DNA of 64,000 bases, taken from Alteromonas sp. RKMC-009. Lineage in GTDB: Bacteria > Pseudomonadota > Gammaproteobacteria > Enterobacterales > Alteromonadaceae. The notes below the pieces were generated by a model that made no database searches, was not told the DNA's origin, and saw nothing but the letters and a program-made list of their open reading frames with translations. Below, piece after piece: positions 43,006-51,649 of this stretch. The position numbers and the translations under genes are program-made. The stretch is from the NCBI RefSeq assembly GCF_003584565.2, contig NZ_CP031010.1, forward strand, positions 310,001 to 374,000, written 5' to 3'. Each line of letters begins with the position of its first letter. The first letter of the stretch is position 1.

Positions 43006-43902
43006 GTGAAAATTATGTTGAATTCTTTGGACGCGGTGGATTTCTATGGTGATAACGAACAGGTGGAACACAGACACATTCTGTATTGTGAGCCGCTGAC
43101 CACACGCAGTGAACGCCACGACTGGATGATTCAGCCTCACCGTCACCGGGATTTGCACCAGATTTTTTTCGTCGTCAAAGGGGGCGGGCAAGTTCAGCTG
43201 GATGAGCAGCAATTATCTGTATCAGCGCCGGTATTGTTGTCTATCCCTGAAGGCCACATGCATGGTTTTCAGTGGGAACCGGGGTCTGAAGGATTTGTTC
43301 TTTCAATTGTGTCTGCAGCGATTTCTGAAATATCACCGGGAGCCTATCAGGCTGCGTTTCAGGAAGGCGCTATTTTGCAGGATATTCCGGCGCAAACCTG
43401 CGAAGATTTACAGCTCATTTGCAAACAACTGAAGCGGGAGGCCGAAGGCCACGGGCAGTTTGAAGAGCAGATGACCATCGCCCTTTTAAGGCAGATGGTA
43501 GTGCATATTGCCAGGTGTACATCGCAACACGAAGATGTGCCCGGTCAGTATTCCAAGGCGGAAAGAAAGTTTCTGCAGTTTAAGGCTCTGATCGCCCAGT
43601 TCGGCACAACGCATCATCAGGTGGGATGGTATGCAGGAAAAATCGGCGTATCAGCGGCGCACTTAAATCAGCTTTGTCAGCAACACGCGTCTGTGAATGC
43701 ACTGTCGATGATCCACCGGCATCTGCTGGTGGAAGCCAAGCGTCATCTGATGTTCGCCGATTTCAGCATTACCTCAATCGCTTACCGGATTGGCTTTAAA
43801 GATCCGGCGCACTTTACCAAGTTTTTTACCAAAAAGGCCGGGCTGTCACCGCTGAAATTCAGACAGGAAACCCGTGATAAAGCGTCGCCGGAAACAGCGT
43901 AA
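43006..43902 (+). CDS. AraC-family regulator with cupin domain, PobR-like, divergent from ligAB
   Basis: A 298-residue AraC/XylS regulator. The cupin part (about 25-105) has RHDWMIQPHRHRDLHQIFFV and SIPEGHMHGFQW. The C-terminal double helix-turn-helix (about 190-290) has the signature SIAYRIGFKDPAHFTKFF. It shares this plan with the regulator at 28.3 kb, so the two are probably paralogues. Being divergent from ligAB, it most likely activates those genes in response to protocatechuate, 4-hydroxybenzoate or a relative. The start is a GTG at 43006 or the ATG at 43015; neither has a strong ribosome site. Confidence 0.87.
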   Translation: MKIMLNSLDAVDFYGDNEQVEHRHILYCEPLTTRSERHDWMIQPHRHRDLHQIFFVVKGGGQVQLDEQQLSVSAPVLLSIPEGHMHGFQWEPGSEGFVLSIVSAAISEISPGAYQAAFQEGAILQDIPAQTCEDLQLICKQLKREAEGHGQFEEQMTIALLRQMVVHIARCTSQHEDVPGQYSKAERKFLQFKALIAQFGTTHHQVGWYAGKIGVSAAHLNQLCQQHASVNALSMIHRHLLVEAKRHLMFADFSITSIAYRIGFKDPAHFTKFFTKKAGLSPLKFRQETRDKASPETA

Positions 43903-43908
43903 GCCGTA

Positions 43909-44337
43909 TTATACTAACGTGATGTCCACTTCAATGTTGCCACGGGTAGCATTGGAGTACGGGCACACCTGATGTGCTTTGTCTGCGATGGATTGCGCAG
44001 TAGCCTTATCAAGCTCTCCCAGGTCAACAATCAGCTGCACAGCAATAGCAAAGCCGCCCTCAATCGGGCCAATACCTACTTCGCCTTTTACTGAAATGTC
44101 TTTGCCCAGCTTCACTTTCTCTGCTGCGGCTACATGCTTCAGTGCGCCGATGTAGCAGGCAGCATAACCGGCTGCGAACATTTGCTCAGGGTTCGTCCCT
44201 TCACCGCCAGCGCCGCCAAGCTCCTTCGGGGTAGTCAGTGTGACAGACAGGTTGCCGTCATCAGAGGTTGCTTTACCTTCGCGGCCGCCGGTTACCGTGG
44301 CTTTACCTGTATAAATCACGTTATCTAATTTGTGCAT
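43909..44337 (-). CDS. ohr: organic hydroperoxide resistance protein
   Basis: A 142-residue thiol peroxidase of the Ohr/OsmC family that reduces fatty-acid and other organic hydroperoxides. The two reactive cysteines are Cys61 in AAGYAACYIGAL and Cys125 in HQVCPYSNATRGN, the Ohr pattern. The N-terminal IYTGKATVTGGREG is typical of Ohr rather than OsmC. The ATG at 44337 follows GAGGAGA; a longer in-frame start at 44367 is not needed. It is divergent from its repressor gene, ohrR, with two palindromes between. Confidence 0.96.
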   Translation of the reverse strand: MHKLDNVIYTGKATVTGGREGKATSDDGNLSVTLTTPKELGGAGGEGTNPEQMFAAGYAACYIGALKHVAAAEKVKLGKDISVKGEVGIGPIEGGFAIAVQLIVDLGELDKATAQSIADKAHQVCPYSNATRGNIEVDITLV

Positions 44338-44375
44338 AAAGATCTCCTCAGTGTTGTCGTAATACAATTAAATAC

Positions 44376-44387
44376 TTTGCATGCAAA
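44376..44387. promoter_or_regulatory. OhrR-type palindrome, ohr-proximal copy
   Basis: TTTGCATGCAAA is a perfect 12-bp palindrome 39 bases upstream of the ohr start. An identical core occurs at 44424-44435. Two copies in the divergent ohr/ohrR promoter region strongly suggest OhrR operators. Confidence 0.8.
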
Positions 44388-44422
44388 ATAAATTAGCAGA
44401 GATCAGGTTTGCAGATCAAGTG

Positions 44423-44436
44423 TTTTGCATGCAAAA
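44423..44436. promoter_or_regulatory. OhrR-type palindrome, ohrR-proximal copy
   Basis: TTTTGCATGCAAAA is a perfect 14-bp palindrome 28 bases before the ohrR ATG. With the copy at 44376-44387, it is suited to autorepression of ohrR and repression of ohr. Confidence 0.8.
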
Positions 44437-44463
44437 TATTTGTATCTTGTTCCGGAGGCCGTT

Positions 44464-44895
44464 ATGTCTGAAGCGCTGAAGTTAGAAAACCAGCTTTGTC
44501 ACCGTTTTTATACTTTGTCGAATGCATTTACCCGTGCGTACCGGCCGCTCTTAGCTGCGCTGGATATCACCTATCCTCAATACGTGGTGATGATGGCTTT
44601 GTGGGAACAGGATGATGTGACGATTGCCGGCCTGCTCAACAAAACCCTGATAGACGGCGGCGCCATGTCGTTAATTCTGAAAAAACTGGAGCAGAAGGGC
44701 TTGCTCACGGTGAAGCAGGATGAAAAAGATAAGCGGGTGAAGAAAGTCCTGCTGACAGAAGCGGGCAGGGCGGCGAAGACCACAGCAGAAGCCGTACCTG
44801 CACAGATGTTATGTAAATTTCAGGGTATGACCGCTGACGAAGCCCGCCAGCTGGTCACACTCATTGATAAGTTACAGGGCTGTTTTCAGTCCTAA
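44464..44895 (+). CDS. ohrR: organic hydroperoxide-sensing MarR-family repressor
   Basis: A 143-residue MarR-family repressor of ohr. Cys12 in [12 protein letters not shown] is the conserved peroxide-sensing cysteine of OhrR. The winged helix contains [31 protein letters not shown], with a wing in [16 protein letters not shown]. The ATG at 44464 follows GGAGG; an in-frame ATG at 44425 lies inside the second palindrome and is rejected. When Cys12 is oxidised by an organic peroxide, the repressor should leave the two palindromes upstream. Its stop codon overlaps that of the converging chemoreceptor gene by three bases. Confidence 0.94.
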   Translation: MSEALKLENQLCHRFYTLSNAFTRAYRPLLAALDITYPQYVVMMALWEQDDVTIAGLLNKTLIDGGAMSLILKKLEQKGLLTVKQDEKDKRVKKVLLTEAGRAAKTTAEAVPAQMLCKFQGMTADEARQLVTLIDKLQGCFQS

Positions 44896-46535
44896 ACTTT
44901 AAAGCGGTTCACGTTATCGTCGATATTGCGGGATACATCACTGACCCGCTGACTGGCGGCACCGGCCTGTTCAACGGTTGCGATAACTTGCTGACTCAGC
45001 GTGTTCAGCGCTGATACGGTTTCATTCAGGTTCATTACTACCTGGCTTTGCTCTTCCGTGGCAGTAGCAATCTGATAGATACGATCGTTGGCTCCGGTGA
45101 CCGACGACGATACTTTATTCAATTTTTCATTCAGCGATGCTGAAATCTCTACCACTTCCGCCATCTGTGACGAACCGGACTCAATAGCCGATACAGCCTC
45201 AGACACCCCTTTGTTAAGATTCAGCAGCATCTCATTAATGTCTGTGGTGGCCTGCTGGGAACGGTTAGCCAGCGAGCGGACTTCATCAGCAACCACAGCG
45301 AAACCGCGACCCTGTTCACCGGCCCTGGCCGCTTCAATTGCCGCGTTCAGTGCCAGCAGGTTGGTTTGTTCAGAAATGCCGCTGATCACATCCAGCAGGG
45401 AAGAAATTTGTTGTGTTTCTTTTTCCAGCTTCTGGATTACAGAGCTGGCATGAGTGATCGCCTGCGAGGTTTTGGATACCGTTGCGGTGGAGGTAGAAAC
45501 AGCTGCCTGGCTATCAGCTGCATCTTCATTGGCAGTGCGGGTATCGCTCAGCGCATCCTGAGTATTGTCGGCAACTTCCTTCAGCGCATAGCTGAGTTCG
45601 TTAATTGCGGTAGCAATCTGATCAAGGTTGTCACGTTGCTCGTGGGAAATATGTCTGACATCGTCTGACGATGAGCGCATAGAGGTTTCCGCGTCTTTCA
45701 GCGACACAGCGTCATCTTTAATCAGCTTGATAAGCCGCTGAAGGTTGTCCATCAACGCATTAAATGCCAGTGCTACACCGGTGATTTCATCGCGGCCATG
45801 TGTACTTAACCGCTGAGTCAGATCACCTTCGCCTTTACTGATTGAATCAAGCACATCGCGCAACATATTGATGCGGCGGGTAATAAGGCGCGGACCGATA
45901 ATAATACTCACCGCACAGGCAACAACGGCCAGCACCACGGCAATGATCAGATACACGGTTTGCTGGTTGCTGGCTGCTAGACTGTCACGGGTGATTTTGT
46001 CCGACTGATTTTTCACTGCTTCGCCAATGCGGTCATAGTTGCCCCGCAAGGCTTCAAACAGAGGCATCCCTTGCTGATGATAAATTGCGGCCGCTTGCCC
46101 CACGTTTTTCTGGCTGATTAACATCATGACCTGTTGATTCAGCTGGATCCAGTTATCAAAATCCCGACGGAACTGCTTTGCCTGACTAACCACGTCAGGA
46201 TAATCTTTCGTGAGTGAAAGCACTTTGGCCATACGGTCGTTAGCCTGCTGAGCATTCTCTTCGTAATCTTCTATCAGGCTTGCTGCGCCACTGATCCCCA
46301 GTTCTTCAGCCAGCATCAGGTCCAGCAGCGCAGAGTGCGCCTGATACAAATCGCGATCTGCGTTCAATGCCGTACTGATTGATTCTGTGAATGTGGCAGA
46401 CAGGGTTTCAGTATTGTGCGCCAGTGAGCGACTGTTGGATATGCTTATAAAACTGACTACCAGAATAAGCAGTGCAACAAAGCTGAGTGGTACTGCCAGC
46501 TTTTGACGAACGGTCATATTTTCAAAGTTGAACAT
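44892..46535 (-). CDS. methyl-accepting chemotaxis protein
   Basis: A 547-residue transmembrane chemoreceptor. It has a first membrane helix (about 10-32), a periplasmic four-helix-bundle sensor domain of about 155 residues, a second membrane helix (about 192-212), and HAMP (about 213-267). A cytoplasmic signalling coiled coil carries the hairpin tip with [20 protein letters not shown] and [15 protein letters not shown]. No C-terminal receptor pentapeptide is seen. The start is the ATG at 46535 with GAAGG upstream; an earlier in-frame ATG at 46577 is unlikely. The ligand is unknown, but small acids or aromatics are common for this sensor fold. Confidence 0.93.
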   Translation of the reverse strand: MFNFENMTVRQKLAVPLSFVALLILVVSFISISNSRSLAHNTETLSATFTESISTALNADRDLYQAHSALLDLMLAEELGISGAASLIEDYEENAQQANDRMAKVLSLTKDYPDVVSQAKQFRRDFDNWIQLNQQVMMLISQKNVGQAAAIYHQQGMPLFEALRGNYDRIGEAVKNQSDKITRDSLAASNQQTVYLIIAVVLAVVACAVSIIIGPRLITRRINMLRDVLDSISKGEGDLTQRLSTHGRDEITGVALAFNALMDNLQRLIKLIKDDAVSLKDAETSMRSSSDDVRHISHEQRDNLDQIATAINELSYALKEVADNTQDALSDTRTANEDAADSQAAVSTSTATVSKTSQAITHASSVIQKLEKETQQISSLLDVISGISEQTNLLALNAAIEAARAGEQGRGFAVVADEVRSLANRSQQATTDINEMLLNLNKGVSEAVSAIESGSSQMAEVVEISASLNEKLNKVSSSVTGANDRIYQIATATEEQSQVVMNLNETVSALNTLSQQVIATVEQAGAASQRVSDVSRNIDDNVNRFKV

Positions 46536-46822
46536 AACGCCTTCTTTATGTGGTGATTGGCAAGGTACAGTTGACAAAATGTTTTTTCTGGTCTGAATTA
46601 TAAATTATTGGGCTAACCAGTAGCAGCTTTTCTCCTTATACTTTGTGTTAATCAGCACTTCTCTGGTTATACCTTTTATGAATTTTCATACCTGATATCC
46701 CCTAAAGGTGTAGGGTTTCTCATATTCACACCATCTATAATGTAGTCAATAAAACATCCGGATGCATCTCGACTTTCCGGAACACTCAATTTTTAGTACC
46801 AATAAGGACTAAGGTTCTGTCA

Positions 46823-48103
46823 ATGCGTAAATTTATCCGTCCAACGCTTATCGCAGCTTTGGGGTCTTTACTTACTCCTCAGGCTCTCGCTCAGGATATT
46901 GAATTTGATTTCAGCGGTTCCTGGAGAATGCGTTACGAAACGTTGAAAAACCCGATTTTTCCGGCCACTGAAGCCCAGCGTACTCAGTCCAACGACCGTA
47001 TTTCTTCACGGGTTTTGTTGAAAGGTGAGGCAAGTTACGGTAACTGGAATGCCACCGTGGAAATTCAGGATTCACGGGCATTTTTAGATGATAACGATCC
47101 GACGTTGAAATCGTCTCAGGTAAACACCCTTGAGCCGCTGCAGTACTTTATCCGCTACAAAGATTTCAACGAGTACGTAAAAGCCATCACCGTTGGCCGT
47201 ATGGCTGTCGACCATGGTAGTCGCCGCTTGATGGCGAAAGGTGTGTATCGCAATGCCATCAATGCCTTCGACGGTGTGATGGTTGATACCGTCGTTAAAG
47301 ACTGGGATGTCCGCGGATTCTATTTTCTGCCGGTAAGCCGCTTTCCTACTCAATCCCAACTGGTAGAAGACAATAAGCGTGCATTCGATAAGAGTTTCAG
47401 TGAGCGTAAGTACTTTGGTCTGTATGCCGTGTCTCCGGATGAGAAATGGAAGATTCAGAATGTCTGGTTCAAGGAAAGTGACTCTGAAAAACTGGCGACG
47501 AAAAATCGCGACCTTTACACCTTGTCTGTGGATTACTCAGAAAGCTTTGCCGGTGACTGGAAAAGCAACATTGAAGTGATTGGGCAAACGGGTACGGCAA
47601 GAGCGTCTTCATCAGCCAGCGATATTACCGATCTGGATGTGAATGCATGGATGGTACACGCCCATTTAGGCCAGCAAGTCACCAAGAGCACATTCTTACG
47701 GGCGGAGATTGACTTCGCTACCGGCGACAATGACAGCGCGGACGATGAGATTAACGCCTTCGACGGCCTCTATGGTGTACGACGTTTCGACTTCGGTCCA
47801 ACGGATGTGTATCAGGGCTTTCAGCGCAGCAACATTATTGCGCCCGGGTTACGCAGCGTAACCAAAATCGGTGGTGTGCATAACATCATGGTGGGTTATA
47901 AAGCCCTGTGGTATCACAAAGTAGAGCAGGGCGAAGAGGACTTCATGGGTAACCAGTTAGAAGTCAGATGGCGTTATCAGGTCATGCCGGAACTGCGTCT
48001 TGAGTTTGGCGGTGCCTACCTGATGAAAGGCGGTGCTCTTGAGCAGGGGGATTACCCTGATGACTCACAGTTTGCCTACACCGCATTTCTGTATAAGTTC
48101 TGA
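46823..48103 (+). CDS. outer-membrane beta-barrel porin, alginate-export (AlgE-like) family
   Basis: A 426-residue exported barrel. The signal peptide ends at QALA (about residue 23). The mature protein begins IEFDFSGSWRMRYETL and alternates hydrophobic and polar residues through to a terminal FLYKF, the usual barrel ending. The AlgE-like family includes general and anion-selective channels as well as alginate exporters. There are no alginate-synthesis genes here, so export of alginate is unlikely. Uptake of small acids or sugars fits the setting better. It is a single-gene unit with a hairpin terminator, and a TATAAT at 46736-46741 may be its -10 element. Confidence 0.82.
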   Translation: MRKFIRPTLIAALGSLLTPQALAQDIEFDFSGSWRMRYETLKNPIFPATEAQRTQSNDRISSRVLLKGEASYGNWNATVEIQDSRAFLDDNDPTLKSSQVNTLEPLQYFIRYKDFNEYVKAITVGRMAVDHGSRRLMAKGVYRNAINAFDGVMVDTVVKDWDVRGFYFLPVSRFPTQSQLVEDNKRAFDKSFSERKYFGLYAVSPDEKWKIQNVWFKESDSEKLATKNRDLYTLSVDYSESFAGDWKSNIEVIGQTGTARASSSASDITDLDVNAWMVHAHLGQQVTKSTFLRAEIDFATGDNDSADDEINAFDGLYGVRRFDFGPTDVYQGFQRSNIIAPGLRSVTKIGGVHNIMVGYKALWYHKVEQGEEDFMGNQLEVRWRYQVMPELRLEFGGAYLMKGGALEQGDYPDDSQFAYTAFLYKF

Positions 48104-48138
48104 CTAATACGTATTTAGGGTTTTTCATCCTGTCTTAA

Positions 48139-48168
48139 CAGGCCATCCCCGGGGGATGGCCTGATTTA
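48139..48168 (+). terminator. terminator after the porin gene
   Basis: CAGGCCATCCCC (48139-48150) and GGGGATGGCCTG (48152-48163) are perfectly complementary, giving a long GC-rich hairpin with the innermost pairs open as the loop. ATTTAGATTT follows. Confidence 0.75.
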
Positions 48169-48251
48169 GATTTCTCCGAAATAGCGCTAATCTGTCGTAC
48201 TTAGTTCTATAAGCCCGCTTATGCTTCTCATCACTACCTCTCTTGCAATAT

Positions 48252-48319
48252 AGACATTAAAACCTATAAGTCGTGAGACATTAAAACCTATAAGTGATAT
48301 AACTCTAAAACCTGGATGT
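48252..48319. repeat. 24-bp-period tandem repeats upstream of the Fic gene
   Basis: A 20-base unit at 48252-48271 is repeated identically at 48276-48295, 24 bases later. A third, degenerate copy continues in phase, with TAAAACCT again at 48306-48313. The shared core is ACATTAAAACCTATAAGT. The array ends about 45 bases before the Fic start. It looks like an operator for a multimeric regulator, possibly the Fic protein itself, through its N-terminal domain. Confidence 0.75.
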
Positions 48320-48365
48320 GATATTTGGCAGCGGACGAATTTCACGTGTTATTGATGGGGCGAGT

Positions 48366-49877
48366 ATGAATGACATATCACAAAAACTGGCTGTTTCTCT
48401 TGAGCAATTACAGCAGCTTCAGGAGTCAGGGGTTGTTGCTATCCAATCGAAGCAACTCAGCAGGTTGCACCGGGAGCGGCTACTGAAGCACGGGTTTATT
48501 CGCGAAGTTATCCGGGGCTGGTACATTCCGGCAATGCCAGATGAAAAACCAGGCGACAGTACATCGTGGTATACCTCTTTCTGGGATTTTTGCGGAGCCT
48601 ATTTGTCGGAACGGTTTGATCAATCCTGGTGCCTGTCGCCTGAACAATCTCTAAGTTTGCATACCGGCGACAGAACTGTGCCTGGACAATTACTCGTGCG
48701 CTCACCCAAAGGAAATAACAAACCCACCACCTTCCTTCACAACACTTCAATTTTTGATGTCAGATTGAATTTGCCCTCCGCGGAATACATTGAAAACCTT
48801 GCAGGGCTCAATGTATACAGTCTGGCGGCAGCGCTTGTCTATTCTTCCGCGAACCAGTTTAAAAATGCGCCTGTTCAAATGCGTACAGCTCTGTCGATGG
48901 TGACTGATTCTTCCGACGTATTGTCGGTTTTACTTGCCGGAAACCACAGTGTGATTGCAGGGCGGTTAGCAGGCGCTTTTAGAAATATTGGACGGGATTT
49001 GATTGCTGACAATATATTAAAGGGCATGCAAGCGGCCGATTTGAAAGCCCATGAAGAAGATCCGTTTACAGAGAAAGTGCAGGTAAGTTTTGGTCGTCGT
49101 GATATGTCACCCTATGTAAATCGCATGCGGTTAATGTGGGCGCAAATGCGTGAAAATGTTATAGCGCATTTTCCATCACCCTCAGGCAAAGGCATCAATA
49201 TAGAAACCTATATGGCCGAAGTGGAAGAAAAATACGTTTCTGATGCTTACCACTCGCTGTCCATTGAAGGTTATCGGGTGACTCGTGAGTTAATTGAACT
49301 GGTTCGCTCAGGCAGCTGGAGAGCTGATGAATCTGACGGGCACAAAAAGCATTTGGACGCCATGGCTGCTAAAGGCTACTGGGATGCATTTCAGGAAGTT
49401 AAAAAAGCAGTATTAGCGGTGTTAGAAGGTAACAATCCGGGGGACCTGTTAGAACAAGCCCACAGTGATTGGTATCTTGCTTTATTTGGCCCGGGTGTGG
49501 CCGCGGGCATCGTCAGACAAGCGGACCTTGCCGGATATCGTTCAGGTCCTGTCTATATTCGCCAGAGTATGCACATCCCTCCCGGCCGTGAAGCGGTTCG
49601 CGAGATGATGCCGGCACTCTTTGACCTGCTTGCAGAGGAGGAAAATGCAGCAGTCAGAGTTGTACTGGGGCACTTCATCTTCGTCTATATCCACCCTTAC
49701 TTTGATGGTAATGGCAGAATGGGAAGATTTATCATGAATCTGATGATGGCGTCTGGTGGTTACCCATGGACAATTGTGCCGGTTGAGCGACGGGATGAGT
49801 ACATGCAGGCATTAGAAGCAGCCAGCGTTAAGCAGGATATTGTGCCTTTTACACAATTTCTCGCATCGCTGCTATAA
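48366..49877 (+). CDS. Fic-domain protein with AbiEi-like N-terminal domain
   Basis: A 503-residue protein. The C-terminal Fic domain has the full catalytic motif HPYFDGNGRMGR from His443, so transfer of AMP (or another nucleotide moiety) to a target protein is expected. An inhibitory motif of the [S/T]xxxE[G/N] type, S297-L-S-I-E301-G302, precedes the Fic core, as in class II self-inhibited Fic proteins. The N-terminal 70 residues (LQESGVVAIQSKQLSRLHRERLLKHG, then VIRGWYIP) resemble the winged-helix domain of AbiEi-type antitoxin regulators. The ATG at 48366 has GGGGCG upstream; a longer in-frame start at 48318 would run into the repeats. It stands alone, without a separate antitoxin gene. 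Confidence 0.88.
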   Translation: MNDISQKLAVSLEQLQQLQESGVVAIQSKQLSRLHRERLLKHGFIREVIRGWYIPAMPDEKPGDSTSWYTSFWDFCGAYLSERFDQSWCLSPEQSLSLHTGDRTVPGQLLVRSPKGNNKPTTFLHNTSIFDVRLNLPSAEYIENLAGLNVYSLAAALVYSSANQFKNAPVQMRTALSMVTDSSDVLSVLLAGNHSVIAGRLAGAFRNIGRDLIADNILKGMQAADLKAHEEDPFTEKVQVSFGRRDMSPYVNRMRLMWAQMRENVIAHFPSPSGKGINIETYMAEVEEKYVSDAYHSLSIEGYRVTRELIELVRSGSWRADESDGHKKHLDAMAAKGYWDAFQEVKKAVLAVLEGNNPGDLLEQAHSDWYLALFGPGVAAGIVRQADLAGYRSGPVYIRQSMHIPPGREAVREMMPALFDLLAEEENAAVRVVLGHFIFVYIHPYFDGNGRMGRFIMNLMMASGGYPWTIVPVERRDEYMQALEAASVKQDIVPFTQFLASLL

Positions 49878-49893
49878 CTAAAGGGCCGTTTCC

Positions 49894-51588
49894 CTAACAA
49901 CATGCACAGTTGCGTTTCGTTTTCTCCATATGACCGATGCCGGGGTTGAACGTATTGGTCGGATCCAATGAGCGGTAGAAGGCTTTCAGGGTATCTTCTG
50001 CATCATATAGATGGCCCACGTTGTGTTCTGCCGGGTATTTGGCTCCGCGGTTATCGAGCAGGGCCAGCATCTCTGCTTTTACCTGCTTTGCCTCAGTACC
50101 TTTTTTAAGAATGTAGTCCTGATGGAATACATGACAGAAAAAGTGTCCGTAATAGAGTTTCTTCTCAATTTTTGCGTCAAGCTCCGGCGGTAAGGTTTCT
50201 ACCCAGTCCATGTCGTTGCGGCGCAGCGCAATATCCAGCGCGAGGATGTCGCCCACCTCTTTTTCGTGCAGTAACTGATAGCGCAGTGCAGCGCCTGCTG
50301 CGGCAAACCGGTGCAGGAATGCGGCAGACGCTTCGTCCGGTGAACACACCATAAAGTTGCCACCATGTTCTGCGGCAAAAAATGATTTCAGAAAAGCGTC
50401 TGCTTCTTCAATGCCCTCATCACTCATCTTCAGAATGAGGTGATGCTCATACTGGTTCCGGTACTGCATCAGACTGTCGGGCAGATGATTGGGAAACAGC
50501 CTGGCGGCAGATTGCATAATGCGGTCTGAAAGAAACGAAGGCAGCCAGGACTGCTTGTTCAGCAGCGCATCAATGCGGCCCTTTGCTGCAAACATTTTAG
50601 GCAGCCTGCCGGTACCCACGTGCTTAACAGCCAGAAAGGTGTCTTTGCCGTAGTCTTTAGCGACATCGAAAATATCACGGTGCATGTACTCTGCGACTTC
50701 CGGTAAGTGGGTAAACTCTGCCAGCATGTGCCGGCGCAACTTCGCCAGAAGCGCCGGATCATTCACGCCAATATAAAAGGTTTGTTCTCTTTCGGGCTTG
50801 GCAAAGGTATCGAGCCTTACTGCAAATACCGCGAGCTTACCGGCGCATCCACTGGCCTCAAAAAGTTTGCCGGGGTCCGCGTTGTAGCGGGCGGGGGTTG
50901 AGGCATCCACATCACGAATGATGTCTGCGTAATCCTGCGCGCTGGCAAACTTACTGTTATCCGTACTGTTCTTATCGAATGTGCCGTTTTCCAGGTTTGT
51001 CAGGATCTCTTCAGGCTCTGACCCCAATTCAATACCCAGGTGATTAACCAGGTGTAGCTCGCCATGTTCATTAACCTGCGCATACAAGGCATATTGGGTG
51101 TAGGCCGGGCCGCGTTTGATTAGTGCGCCACCTGAGTTGTTTGCTACACCGCCTACAATGGATGCGCCCAGGCAGGATGAACCGATGACCGAATGGGGAC
51201 TGCGTGAAAAAGGTTTTAACTGATCTTCAAGCTTGTGCAGGGTGGCGCCCGGGAAACTGATGACCTGTTTGCCATCTTCAAGCATGATGAGATCATCCAT
51301 GGCCAGAGTATTTATCACCACAATTTCACGGTCGTAATCGTCGCCGGACGGGGTAGAGCCTTCCGTCAGTCCGGTTTTTGCGGCCTGCATGATAATGATG
51401 CAGTTGTTGTTTACGCATACTTCCAGCACGCGCCAGAGTGCAACCAGAGTTTGCGGAAATACCACGGCCAGTGCTTTACCTTGCCCTGAACGCCAGCCGG
51501 AGCGATAGTGTTCGGTAGCGGCCGGGTCTGTAGCGATATGTTCGGGGCTCAGTACAGCTTGCAGCTGCGCAACAACCGGGTGCGACAT
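49894..51588 (-). CDS. dld: quinone-dependent D-lactate dehydrogenase
   Basis: A 564-residue FAD-linked, membrane-associated dehydrogenase that oxidises D-lactate to pyruvate and passes electrons to quinone. The FAD-binding PCMH domain includes MQAAKTGLTEGSTP and SVIGSSCLGASIVGGVANNSGGALIKRG. The substrate and membrane-binding domains have the Dld-type text RNQYEHHLILKMSDEG and CHVFHQDYILKKG, and the C-terminal LDPTNTFNPGIG is standard. The start at 51588 has AAGGAG; an upstream in-frame ATG at 51651 overlaps tapT. The chain ends with an unusual cysteine tail, NCACC. Confidence 0.94.
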   Translation of the reverse strand: MSHPVVAQLQAVLSPEHIATDPAATEHYRSGWRSGQGKALAVVFPQTLVALWRVLEVCVNNNCIIIMQAAKTGLTEGSTPSGDDYDREIVVINTLAMDDLIMLEDGKQVISFPGATLHKLEDQLKPFSRSPHSVIGSSCLGASIVGGVANNSGGALIKRGPAYTQYALYAQVNEHGELHLVNHLGIELGSEPEEILTNLENGTFDKNSTDNSKFASAQDYADIIRDVDASTPARYNADPGKLFEASGCAGKLAVFAVRLDTFAKPEREQTFYIGVNDPALLAKLRRHMLAEFTHLPEVAEYMHRDIFDVAKDYGKDTFLAVKHVGTGRLPKMFAAKGRIDALLNKQSWLPSFLSDRIMQSAARLFPNHLPDSLMQYRNQYEHHLILKMSDEGIEEADAFLKSFFAAEHGGNFMVCSPDEASAAFLHRFAAAGAALRYQLLHEKEVGDILALDIALRRNDMDWVETLPPELDAKIEKKLYYGHFFCHVFHQDYILKKGTEAKQVKAEMLALLDNRGAKYPAEHNVGHLYDAEDTLKAFYRSLDPTNTFNPGIGHMEKTKRNCACC

Positions 51589-51649
51589 GAAATAACTCCT
51601 TTTTGAAAAGCAGGCCTGGAAACCTGGTTGAATATATCGCATTTTTACC

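Noticed and set aside
46823..48103. Alginate exporter or alginate metabolism gene
   Set aside because: The AlgE-like barrel family includes general porins, and no alginate-synthesis or lyase genes are nearby.
48252..48319. CRISPR array
   Set aside because: Only three units with 4-base gaps and a degenerate third copy; there are no spacers of usual length and no cas genes.
48366..49877. Two-gene toxin-antitoxin module with the Fic gene as toxin
   Set aside because: No small antitoxin ORF is found upstream or downstream. The inhibitory motif is within the same protein.
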